A stretch of DNA of 22,153 bases from Saccoglossus kowalevskii (lineage: Eukaryota > Hemichordata > Enteropneusta > Harrimaniidae): positions 562,173 through 584,325 of the forward strand of contig NW_003148769.1 of the NCBI RefSeq assembly GCF_000003605.2. The letters run 5' to 3'. The position numbers and the translations under genes are program-made. Of the stretch, positions 10,620 through 18,968 are shown piece after piece. Below the pieces are notes generated by a model, which saw only the letters and a list, made by a program, of their open reading frames with translations, was not told the DNA's origin and did not search any database. Every line of letters begins with the position of its first letter. Within the stretch, counting starts at the first letter, position 1.

Positions 10620-11300
10620 TAATGTTAGTTACAATGACACTTGTTGAAGATTAAAACGTTTCTTCAACAACAGCCGATGTGTAGGTGTTCACCAACTCGC
10701 GAAAGACGACATTATCATTAGTTAGATCAACTTATTGTGTCTATTTACCACCCATCAGCCACATTACACTAAGCAAAAAAAGACAAACAATCGTCATGTT
10801 TAAATCTATGCTACACTCAGCAGTACAGTGTGAGTGGGCTTACAGCGCTCAACTAAGGCTGTTTATATGGGTAAATTTACTGTGAGAAGAACATTAAAAT
10901 GGTCACCATCCTTTTAAAATTGTGTTTACACTGATTTGGTCACTATATTTCATTTTGTAAATCTATCCTTGTACAGTATCATTCACAGTGAATGTGTGAC
11001 AGGAAGTTTATAGGTTTACACAGATGGTAAACAAGATGTCGGGGGATTAAGAAATTATATCTTGAAAAACAAAGAAAATTGAATGTGAGGAAATTAAGAC
11101 AAAACTTTTGTAAGTAACAATTTAGGGCTGTACAAATGCATGGCTATTTTATTTGTATCGGAGTTCAACGACAAATTGCGCAATGTACCTATTAGTTTGA
11201 CGTCAACTAATAACCTCATAATTTTAATTATAACTTAACGATTTTGTTTTGTTATTTCATTATTTCACCTATTTATATTTAATTCACAATTATTGTGACA
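10620..11300. other. Non-coding stretch left of the H4 fossils, nothing recognised
   Basis: Short frames at 10685-10885 and 11249-11455 lack recognisable motifs; the latter is antisense to H4 copy C and its 3' flank. From about 11300 the sequence resembles the 3' flank of H4 copy A. Confidence 0.35.
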
Positions 11301-11382
11301 AAAGAAAGTCTAACATTCTCCCACGTCGTTTGCAATTGACCTTCCAAAACGACGAATTATTTAACAAGCTTATGTCGGAAGT
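11300..11382 (-). repeat. Shared 3' flank of the H4 copies
   Basis: Downstream of H4 copy C the plus strand reads TTTGCAATTGACCTTCCAAAACGACGAA...TATGTCGGAAGTC, matching the flank of copy A at about 12245-12337 (TTTGCAATTTGGCATCCAAAACGACAAG...TATGTCGAAAGTC) and, in part, copy B at 20785-20846. The similarity continues past the H4 stop, so the copies came from duplication of genomic DNA and not from separate retroposed mRNAs. No histone-type 3' stem-loop is recognisable. Confidence 0.65.
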
Positions 11383-11640
11383 CTCCATTGCCCAGGGTGA
11401 TGTACAGCCCTGGAGTTTCAGTGTGGTGACGACACCCGTGGCGGGGATTTTCTGATTCCTGGCGTTCTCGGTCTCAGAGTGTTTTAGTAGATGAGACCAG
11501 AGACGCGCTTGACACCACCACGACGTACAAGACGATGAATAGCTGCCTTGGTGATACCCCTGCATCTTTTGCCAATACTTCGCATTTAGTGGGTAGAGTA
11601 CTTCTAAAAAAATACCCAAGACGTGAAACAAACATGACAT
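11383..11640 (-). pseudogene. Histone H4 pseudogene, best preserved copy (copy C)
   Basis: The minus strand reads [19 protein letters not shown] from about 11558 down, followed by SGLIY, nearly identical to the core of animal histone H4 (GITKPAIRRLARRGGVKRI, SGLIY). A TAA follows directly after LIY. Then come a deletion of the middle of the gene and a frameshift, after which TENAR...VV..LK.QG matches H4 TEHAK...VV.ALKRQG. An ATG followed by TC at 11640 lies 82 bases before the GGT of GITK; in a 103-codon H4 the spacing is 84, so this is very probably the old start codon with a small indel. The 5' part reads poorly as protein (KVL is visible near 11590). Total span is about 258 bases against 312 for an intact gene. 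The local GC content is higher than around it, as expected for histone coding DNA. It is not functional. Two more decayed copies lie at 12337-12545 and 20891-21065. Confidence 0.85.
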
Positions 11641-11860
11641 TTGTGACCCTTGTAGTGCCCTCTTGTTACACCGGTGAAGATTGTCACTTGAATGGAACTC
11701 TGTGCGCGAGACATAATAACATTCCACCAATCAGTGTTAAAATTGGAGTAAGACAACATTCGTCTTGATATTTTATTTGAAACCGCGTCAAAACAATACA
11801 CTATTGGCAGCAAAAATATTAGTAAAATGCATCGAAGTAGTCAATTATATTTTTTGCTGT
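11641..11860 (-). promoter_or_regulatory. Probable fossil histone H4 upstream region with paired CCAAT boxes
   Basis: Reading the minus strand towards the old H4 start at 11640, this block contains CTCCAATT and then CTGATTGG, i.e. a CCAAT box in each orientation, about 80-110 bases before the ATG. A second copy at 18785-18968 keeps both CCAAT boxes, the TTCAAGTGACA word and the TCTTGATATTTTATT stretch, although no H4 coding sequence follows it. CCAAT elements at this distance are common in animal histone promoters. That this block was such a promoter is inference from position and motif. No clear TATA box is seen at the expected distance. Confidence 0.4.
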
Positions 11861-12336
11861 AGACTCTTAGTGATTAAAATTTTTCTTCTCACAGTATATA
11901 TACTACATCTTTTTTGTTATTTAAAAGCACACAATAAGTTAATTAAATAATTTGCATAAGTCTGAAGTAGCGAACAATGTATTATATTCAGAGCAATTAA
12001 GTACTTTGAAGTCTAACATTCAGGATAACAAACTTTCTATTATATAATCATCATTACTGACTAATATTCCGCTATTTCAAACGATTTTTTTTGCACGGGC
12101 ATTTTCATGAATTGTTTCATCCGTGATATTCTACATTTCACAGTAAGCCAAGAGGAGAGCCTCTTACTCAACATCGAGCGTCGATACCCCAATATATTTG
12201 GCCGCAGTACTCTACTGTGTATATACTGTAGTTGGTTGTTGATGCCGCCTTTAACAGAAAGTTTATAATCCGTCTGGCATTTGCAATTTGGCATCCAAAA
12301 CGACAAGAAATTTACATACTTATGTCGAAAGTCATA
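11861..12336. repeat. Segmental duplication block dup3a (non-coding)
   Basis: It aligns with about 20371-20846: CTTAGTGATT, GTTATTTAAAAGCACACAATAAG, ATAATTTGCATAAGTCTGAAGTAG, CAATGTATTATATTCAGAGC, CTAATATTCCGCTATTTCAAACG, GCACGGGCATTTTCA and ACATTTCACAGTAAGCCAAG. Indels not in threes, such as 8 against 6 T after AAACGA, show it is not conserved as protein even though one frame is open in this copy. It is the 3' flank of H4 copy A and of the glycosyltransferase. Confidence 0.8.
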
Positions 12337-12545
12337 CTCCAATGATGATGTATTGCCTGTCTTTCTCTTAGCGTAATCGCTGTAAGCAAAAGTGTCATAT
12401 GACGGCATACATTTGAAACCGCCATGGCATGCAAAGCATAGGATAGTTGTCTTGGCAATATCTTGAAAATTATATGGCTCATGAAAAACGATCGAAATGT
12501 CAGCGGGAGGTTGGGTAAAATTAGTATTAGGCCAAGATATATCAT
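12337..12545 (-). pseudogene. Histone H4 pseudogene, decayed copy A inside a 172-codon open frame
   Basis: An open frame at 12061-12579 contains NFQDIAKTTI, then ACHGGFKC, then DTFAYSDYAKRKT. These align in order with H4 NIQGITKPAI, ARRGGVKR and DAVTYTEHAKRKT. An ATG at 12545 sits 83 bases before the codon matching Gly of GITK, almost exactly the H4 spacing of 84. The segment between GGVKR and the DAVTYTEH region ([22 protein letters not shown]) is missing, as is most of the stretch after AKRKT, so the copy is internally deleted. The open frame running on to 12061 is not H4-like after about 12337. The copy lies 166 bases downstream of the glycosyltransferase stop, same strand. The copy at 20891-21065 shares the first internal deletion, so that loss predates the segmental duplication. 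Alternative: a lineage-specific exon recruited from H4. I favour a fossil. Confidence 0.72.
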
Positions 12546-12710
12546 TATGAAGTATGCAAAAAGCAGAAAAAAAATGCACCTTTAAGTATTGACACCGTTA
12601 ACATATTTTAAATAGAACAAAATAAAAACCGATGCTTAAGCAATGATCAATCAACAAAACAGATTATGTTTGCTAATTGTAATCGCTACGTCGTGATTAA
12701 ATCACATCAT

Positions 12711-13754
12711 TTAATGCTTTTTGGGAGTTAAATTTTGACAGACATTGACTATACATTGCACCATATCACGCGATAAAAACCAGTGCCCCCATTTTTTGGC
12801 TCTTCTAATTTTGTTCTCGTTGCCAATAACATAGTTGTTTTGCAGAACAACTGGAGTAAGGTTGTGTTGCATTTTTACGCTATTGTACCACTGCCCACTG
12901 ACAAATCTGTCTTTGGGAAGATAATTCAGCTCGATTGGGTCTTCACGAATTGCGATGTTCGATAACATTATTTGTTCCGAACCTTTAGCACTAATTTTAC
13001 GTTGTCCGTCTTTCAACGTGCTCATACGCTCACTTAGTCTCATGGTCAATGTATTCCACACTCTTTGTGTCGCTCTTGTCGCATTTAGAAACAAGAAACC
13101 AGCACAGAAACGATCTCCTTTATTGTAATTTTCGACATTGACGTGCATATCTGATAGATGTGTCGGTTTACGAAAAAAATGAAGAGGGTTTTCAAACCAC
13201 ACAGCATCGGATTCAGTAATTAATACACTAATATTACTCGCCAACAACTTATTAATCATCCTTACACGGAACAGTCCAAATTGATAATAATTGATATGCC
13301 CAAATGACATGGAATCTTCTGTTCCGAATTCTATAAGCAACACATTCAGGTGAGGTCGCCAACAATGTAATCCATCGTACGCAGCTTGGTCAGTAGTAAT
13401 AAATACCGTATGCTGTAATACGTCATCGAAACAATCCACGTTGCAAATCCAACTCTTTGTCATATTCAAGTAAGCATGGTTCAAAAACTGCACAACGATA
13501 AAGCCATGACGTTTCTGTATAGCATTACCCGTTTCAATTAATTGGTTTTCCTGATCAGCTCCAAGCATGGTCTTGGGTGAGTCAGTCCCGCTTTCCTGTT
13601 CATGGTCAGTCGTCTCAGAACCCGAGCGTTGTTGATTGTCCCACCATCTTATATAAGAGAGGTCCCCACCTAGAAACCAAGTCAATGTCAAAAATACAAC
13701 ACACAGACATAAGACGAGACGAGTTGATATCTTGAACATATGTTTTTTCATCAT
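12711..13754 (-). CDS. Type II membrane glycosyltransferase, PF03407 (nucleotide-diphospho-sugar transferase, GT77-like)
   Basis: This is the only intact gene I see: 347 codons, no intron needed, ending in TAA. A basic N-terminus (MMKKHMFK) is followed by one hydrophobic segment at about residues 12-28, then a Ser/Thr/Glu-rich stem (about 42-80): the layout of a Golgi type II enzyme. The catalytic part (about 83-345) carries PF03407 family hallmarks. These are an acidic metal-site-like motif ESDAVWFENP (181-190, where plant and bacterial relatives usually have DxD), FCAGFLFLNAT (217-226), EQIMLSN (260-266), LPKDRFVSGQWY (279-290) and a C-terminal Q-N-N-Y-V-I-G motif. Five N-glycosylation sequons are visible (N97, N174, N224, N298, N341). 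Known relatives transfer sugars such as xylose or galactose from nucleotide sugars onto glycoproteins; donor and acceptor here cannot be read from sequence. The start is the first in-frame Met before the anchor. A decayed second copy lies at the right end of the window. Confidence 0.88.
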   Translation of the reverse strand: MMKKHMFKISTRLVLCLCVVFLTLTWFLGGDLSYIRWWDNQQRSGSETTDHEQESGTDSPKTMLGADQENQLIETGNAIQKRHGFIVVQFLNHAYLNMTKSWICNVDCFDDVLQHTVFITTDQAAYDGLHCWRPHLNVLLIEFGTEDSMSFGHINYYQFGLFRVRMINKLLASNISVLITESDAVWFENPLHFFRKPTHLSDMHVNVENYNKGDRFCAGFLFLNATRATQRVWNTLTMRLSERMSTLKDGQRKISAKGSEQIMLSNIAIREDPIELNYLPKDRFVSGQWYNSVKMQHNLTPVVLQNNYVIGNENKIRRAKKWGHWFLSRDMVQCIVNVCQNLTPKKH

Positions 13755-14200
13755 ACTGCAACTGCATATCAGAGTGTCGGAGAAGTGCCTTGCGTATTAG
13801 ACTGGTATTAGCCAGATTGTGGGTTTGGTTCTCCTGGGATGTATGGTATGACGCAATCTAAAATGTCGCGGCTGCAGTCCAAGACATTTTTCCATGGGGA
13901 GGACTTCATATTCCGAAGAGACTAGGTATTCATCTGTCTTAAAAACTATGTTACAAACCATGTTTAAATAATAGTTGAGATGGAATTATTGTAATTTTGA
14001 AAGCGTTTAGCGAGTTATGTCTGCATGACATGTGTAATAGGGAATGGTACATGCCCCCATTTTTAATGGAATATGCTATAAAAGTCATTAACATTTATCA
14101 AGATATGAAATGCGCATGTGATTATCAGTGGACGATGCTAAATACCTGTGTGTGTTGGTCGGTAGCCCTAAGCCACCATGACACTTGCATGATTTTTGAC
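13755..14200. other. Region upstream of the glycosyltransferase start
   Basis: It holds the presumed promoter or 5' UTR of the minus-strand glycosyltransferase. On the minus strand, CTGATATGCAGTTGCAG stands just before the first ATG and could be a splice acceptor for a non-coding first exon. This is weak evidence. Several upstream ATG triplets are closed by stops. No TATA box with convincing spacing was identified. The frame at 13997-14272 shows no motif. Confidence 0.35.
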
Positions 14201-14640
14201 CACTTGCTTGTCGGGTCAAGTCGTGCCATTTTGGAGCACGAACTGGGAGGCTCCCGCACTGTTCACGACTAGTTGACGACGAGTTCACGACAGCGTGCCC
14301 ATCAGTGTCCACATTGACATAAACATCAAACTGGCACGACGAGTTCACGCATGGTTTGCGCATAATTTATGCACTTCCTGCATTGGCACGACGAGTTTGC
14401 GCAATTCGGACGTGAGCTGTTCGTGAATTATTCGTGACAGTTCGTGACAGTCAAGGCATGGCGCGCCTCCCGCATCGTTCCAACAACTTCACGACAAGGT
14501 CACGAAAAGTTTGCGCATAGTTCACGATCCGGTCGCGAAATTTTGTCGTGACCAAAATTTTGAACATTTCAAAATTCTCGTCCCGACAAGGCACGAAGTC
14601 AAGATGGGTTTACGTACACTTCATGACAGTGCCACAGAAT
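14200..14640. repeat. Patch of degenerate CACGA/TCGTG and TTTGCGCA words
   Basis: In an otherwise AT-rich region, this patch repeats GTTCACGAC, GAGTTCACG, GCACGACGAGTT (twice, about 14335 and 14386), TTCGTGA (three times, about 14420-14447) and TTTGCGCA (three times, about 14354, 14395 and 14510). It also holds two CTCCCGCA-GTTC-CACGAC segments (about 14250-14272 and 14468-14493). Units are irregular in spacing and occur in both orientations. No coding frame is conserved between units. It could be an old foldback or satellite-like element; the class is unknown. Confidence 0.6.
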
Positions 14641-14848
14641 CGTGCAAGTGTCAGGGTGGCCTCAATCTTTCATAAGTTCTACATTCAAATTACCAAAGTA
14701 TTTATTAACAGCGAAACACTGTCTCTGTCAACTTGAATGTGTCACGTGTGTGCCAATGAAGCATACATTTCACGATTTGTCAATTTAATTTGTCATAATT
14801 TCAGCAATAATAACTTAAGTCAAGTTTCACTATATACATGCACATTGT

Positions 14849-14885
14849 GATATATGATATGATATGACATGATATGATATGATGC
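14849..14885 (-). repeat. (CATAT)n tail of the LINE
   Basis: The plus strand shows repeated GATAT/ATGAT units (TATGATATGATATGACATGATATGATATGATG) next to the LINE poly(A) signal. Its position marks the 3' end of the LINE. Confidence 0.75.
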
Positions 14886-15698
14886 TTTATTAATAAATAT
14901 TATACGTGAAAAATACAATTCTGAATTAGAAAAAAATAAATATATTTATAGGTAAAAGGGATTTGAAATAGCTTTAGGAAACTAATCTTGTCAAATTCCT
15001 TTAAATATAAATAAATATACAAATATCAAATATTTGGCGCTCAACTGACTAAGTAAATAGAATAAATGCAGCCATATAGTCCTTCATGACAATACTGTTT
15101 TTACAAAAGAGAAGAATTTGATAAAGAAACAAAATAAAGTTATGTGGTGTATCTCGCCAATAGTAAATCCTTAACGTTATTGTTTGAATATATGCTTTGG
15201 TTGTGATCTTAATGTGACAGGCAGACTTTTCGATAATTTAGTTTCTAAAGACGGGATTGAAAATTGGCCTACAGTTGTATTCATTTTTGGAACAAATAAG
15301 TCACATCGGTGTCTTTGGCTGGTATTGTGACAGTGCTGAATATACTTAATAAAGTTCTATGTTTGTGGAGAGTGTGGAAGATTACTATGGATAATATAAT
15401 ACTAAGTATACAACATCACAAATTGAATATGTGCACAATTTAGGGACATCAAAAATTCTAAGTTGTTTGAAAATAGGTGCAGAAATCAGAGAAAGTTACC
15501 AATCTTGCAATCTGTTTTTGTGCTGTTATAATGCTTTTCAAATTTGTAGGATCTGTGTTTCCAAGACTTCTAATCTATAAGTGATTGGGGTTTAGTTAGT
15601 GTTTGGTATAACAACAATGTCGTAACTTCAGTAGGACGCCTATCTTTTTCCCGGATAAGATTAGTAATTTTTGTTATATGTATTTCCCATGTCAATTT

Positions 15699-16860
15699 CT
15701 ATTCCACGAAAGTCGCCATTTCAACCTTGTTCAATGGGGTCGTTTTTACAGACAATGACTCTACTACTCTAAATGATGTACGTTGGCCCCAAATATTCAT
15801 GTAATTTGTTTTTGAGCAATTTATTGTCAATTTATTTGCATCACACCAATCTACTAGATTACTCAGATGATCATTAACAGTAGGTAATTCTATGTCAGAA
15901 CCTGATGGGAATGTGTGAAATAAATTTGAGTCATTTGCAAATAACCTAAAGTTGAAAATTTGGAAAGTCATTAATATAAATCAAAAGATAATGTTGGACC
16001 AAGAACTGACCTTTTAGGGACACCACATGATATAGGGAGAGGTGAAGAACTGTGTTCTGTGTTGCAAATAATTTCTGAGCCATTTATTTGGAATACCCCG
16101 TATGCCATAGTGATTAAGTTTTGACATGAGTATATCGTGATTTATGGTGTCAAAGGCTTTCGTGAAATCAATGAAAATGCCAACAGTTACTTTTCCTTCA
16201 TCAATTTGGTTCAGTAAGTTGTTAATTAATTTAATCACTGAAAGCCTTGTGCTGTAATAATTGCGAAAACCGTGCTGATGTTCAAAAACAATATTTTGTT
16301 TCTCTAAATACTGCTGCAATCTAAAACTTTACCTAAGAGGAGCAACACAGATATTGGTATATAATTGCTAGGGACATCAACTGCGCATTTTTTGTAAAGG
16401 GGGATTACCTTTGCATTTTGCAAAATGGGAAAAGGACATATTAAAAAATAAAACACAGTGGTTTGGAAATTATTGTTGCAGCCTGTTTAAGAAGTTTTTC
16501 TGGCAGGTTATCACAGCCATGATATTTATTTTGGTCAAGATTTCGTAACATTAATGCAACCTCTTCTGGGCTAATGAAAATGAGTTATTATAAGACTTAC
16601 TAAGACACTGGTGAAAATCGTTGAAAGAATTGTTGATATTTGAAGCAAGATTGGCACCAATGTTAACAAAATAAACATGGAAGGCATCTACAATTTCTCT
16701 TTGATTCTATATCTTATATTCAGTATTATTGTGCTTCACATTCAACTCTTTGGGGAGTTGTTTTGTTTTGATTTGTACATTGCCAATTTGTTCATTGATA
16801 ACCCCAATATTTTATTTGAATCATTATGGCATTCAATAATAAACTGAGTAGAATAATATT
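15699..16860 (-). pseudogene. LINE reverse transcriptase remnant
   Basis: In order on the minus strand (frames change several times): EIVDAFHVYFVNIGANLASN; LRNLDQNKYHGCDNLPEKLL; AKVIPLYKK then PSNYIPISVL; the open piece 16014-16319 with QQYLEKQNIVFEHQHGFR, VGIFIDFTKAFDTINHDILM and LNHYGIRG; and then the open piece 15699-15971 with FRLFANDSNLFHTF. These are RT blocks 0 to 5. The first catalytic Asp is kept (IDFTKAFDT). The usual F-A-D-D box reads F-A-N-D, so the key aspartate is changed. A frameshift lies at the block usually written PQGSVLGP. Confidence 0.88.
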
Positions 16861-16950
16861 TTGTCACTATGATTTGTTATAAGAACCTTTGTTTATAATT
16901 TATGTTTTGTCTTGGATAAATTTTTCGCATATTTTGCTGGTTTTTAGCAT

Positions 16951-17129
16951 TTGTCTACTAAAATAAGCCTGAGTGTCTACGTAGGAAGTGATTTTTATCA
17001 ACTTCGTGGTGATCCGGTGTAAACAATAACTGGTATAAAACATGACCACAATGTACATCAGTTTGCTACACGCATGGGTAGTAGACTAACTCATGAATGT
17101 TCACATTCATCGGACGTACAATGTCGCAA
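16951..17129. other. Short spacer between the LINE and dup1b
   Basis: No feature was recognised; the boundaries on both sides are approximate. Confidence 0.3.
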
Positions 17130-17885
17130 TTATATATTACTGGTGACGTGTATTGTTGTGTCATTTGACATGACAGTTTATAACAACGTTTAGAAAAAAA
17201 TATAGGATAGTATCATTCACAAAATCATTCTTGGCTATTGGTAGACAATTTGCCGGCTGCATAATATGATGCAGACAGCAAATTTGTTTGACATGGAATT
17301 TTAAACGACATTTATTATAATTTCAATATGTGATTCAATGTGTTTTGCTGAGTGAACGTTTCACATTCATCATGTGAATTTCAAAGTTATTTGTAAATCG
17401 CCATCGTTTTTGTTAGAACGACATTTGATGTTACTGAAATAAGCAAATATATAAGTTTGATTTTCTTTTATTAATAGGTATTTGTAGTTAATTGCATAGC
17501 TGAGCTGTTATTTAAATATGAGTGTTTTAATTCGTATCAATCTATATAATTTTGCGGTAAGGTATCTGCATCTTAACATATACAAAAATGTGATTTCCAA
17601 ATATAGAACAACTTCGCGGTATTTACAAGCTAGTGGACGTTTTTTATTTCACCAAGACTGTTTAAATTTGTTTATCCATTTTACTACAAACTACTCACTC
17701 AGACATTGCTTAGTCACATCGACTCTGCGACGGCATGGTCAATACTGCCGGTACTAATCACTGCTTGTGTCGCGTATAGTCGTTAACACACCAGAGAATC
17801 CAAAACTAGACTCAGAGCGTATTTCCATGACGATTGAAACATTCATATTTTAAGACCAAATCTCGTAGCATTTCATTTCATAATT
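17130..17885 (+). repeat. Segmental duplication block dup1, copy b
   Basis: Second copy of the block at 1-630, in the same orientation. It carries a few insertions relative to copy a: GTGATTCAATGTGTTTTGCT near 17330, and about 100 bases near 17725-17820. The copies match clearly but with many substitutions and indels, so the duplication is not recent. The 79-codon open frame at 17518-17757 has no counterpart in copy a and is not supported as a gene. Confidence 0.8.
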
Positions 17886-18784
17886 GTATTTAGTTGGCAT
17901 GGATAGTAAGGTGATAGGTCAAAACGATTGTGGCTTATCAATAACTTGTACGATAGGATCGTAGTTTGTATGAGGTTCCATCTGCACGTGCAGACTCACA
18001 TAAGTCTCTTGTTTTTTTGTTTTTCTTTGTTCGATAAAAGATTATTGAAGTGAATAAATGACGGGAACAGAATCTCACAAAATCAGGGTAGGCCGTGAAA
18101 CAAACAAGAAAGTTGTGACCCATGTATTGCCTCTTTGCTATATCAGGGGTAAAATCTTTTCCCTGGGGTTCTCCACACGTGTCAGGGGGAATCTCGTCTC
18201 GTCTCTCTCTCGTGTCCCCTTGAGGTACGGGATCGAGAACGTCACTTATACTTTACAGTCAAATAAGACACGCACAACGAAATACGTTTCAACTTTCGTC
18301 TTAGTCGATCAGTCGAGCACTCTATAAGACACAGCGCCCTGGGGAAAAATCCCCAAGACTATCGCAAGGCTGACCCAAGACTAGCCCAAAACTGGACTGC
18401 CTCAAGGCTCGCCCCAAGACTCTCTAGGGCTGGACTGCGTCTGTCCTCATGTACTCGCCAAGACCAACTCAAACTCTCTTTATTCATTTTCAAAACTCTA
18501 ACCAATTACAAAGCAGTAAACAAGACTCTAAGGCGTAACCTTCAATCATAAAGCCAATCACACTAAGTACTGAATACGTCATATCTTTTGATTAATCATT
18601 CACTACATTAATAATTGCGAATACTAGCTGTCAGAAATAGTAGTCTGAATAGCGACGGTTATCTCGTGATTAGTTCCAAATCACTGAGTCGAGTTCCGTC
18701 CAAAACTTCACATGGTCTAAACGGTGCCAGACATAACACAGCCATTCATCTAATTAAGTCGATTAACAGATACGCAAAAACAAA
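17886..18784. other. Non-coding stretch containing a CCCAAGACT word cluster
   Basis: No gene is supported; the 89-codon frame at 18058-18327 and the opposite-strand frame at 17938-18123 lack motifs. A pyrimidine-rich run CTCGTCTCGTCTCTCTCTCG lies near 18195. CTCTATAAGACACAGCGCCC (about 18320) looks like a core promoter with a TATA word, and the repeated CCCAAGACT words follow it. A solo LTR is possible, but I could not find matching ends. Confidence 0.35.
18351..18421 (+). repeat. Cluster of CCCAAGACT-like words
   Basis: CCCCAAGACT (18351-18360), ACCCAAGACT (18373-18382), GCCCAAAACT (18384-18393), CTCAAGGCT (about 18401-18409) and CCCCAAGACT (18412-18421) occur within about 70 bases, separated by short variable spacers, and GCAAGGCTG and CTAGGGCTGG are related. 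It is a degenerate short direct repeat in one orientation. Confidence 0.65.
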
Positions 18785-18968
18785 TTCATCATAGCTACAC
18801 CAATGAGTGTCACTTGAATGGGACTCGGTGCGTGTGGCTTAATAACAATCCACCAATCAGTGTCCACAATTGGAGTAAGATTTTTAAAAAACAAACATTT
18901 GTCTTGATATTTTATTAGAAACCGCATCAAAACAAAATGATTAGTAAAATGTATCAAAGAAGTTAATT
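18785..18968 (-). repeat. Second copy of the H4-upstream block (dup2b)
   Basis: This stretch aligns with about 11660-11860. Shared words on the plus strand include GTCACTTGAATGG, CCACCAATCAGTGT (here TCCACCAATCAGTGT), ATTGGAGTAAGA, TCTTGATATTTTATT and GAAACCGC. The alignment stops at the insertion beginning at 18969 and resumes at 20359. No H4 coding sequence is recognisable to its left, so the copy C equivalent is either deleted or was never present in this unit. Confidence 0.75.

Larger units (their letters stand above)
14849..16950 (-). mobile_element. 5'-truncated LINE, CR1/L2/Jockey-like
   Basis: Minus-strand remnants of one non-LTR reverse transcriptase run from about 16950 to 15700, followed by a 3' UTR. 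At the 3' end, AATAAA (14886-14891, minus strand) is followed by a CATAT-type microsatellite tail to about 14849, the way several CR1/L2-like LINEs end. No endonuclease domain was found, so the insertion is truncated at its 5' end. Frameshifts and stops are frequent. LINEs of this kind copy themselves by target-primed reverse transcription; this copy is dead. Confidence 0.85.

Noticed and set aside
11290-11730. 146-codon minus-strand open frame over H4 copy C
   Set aside because: Most of it is an out-of-frame reading of the H4 fossil; only its later part follows the H4 frame after a frameshift.
12150-12190. Histone-type 3' stem-loop (AAGAGGCTCTCCTCTT on the minus strand)
   Set aside because: It does not match the histone stem-loop pairing, lies more than 150 bases past the H4 end, and one arm is changed in the other unit.
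14088-14363. Pair of 91-codon frames on both strands
   Set aside because: They are produced by the repetitive CACGA patch and its left flank; no domain and no conservation between the repeat units.
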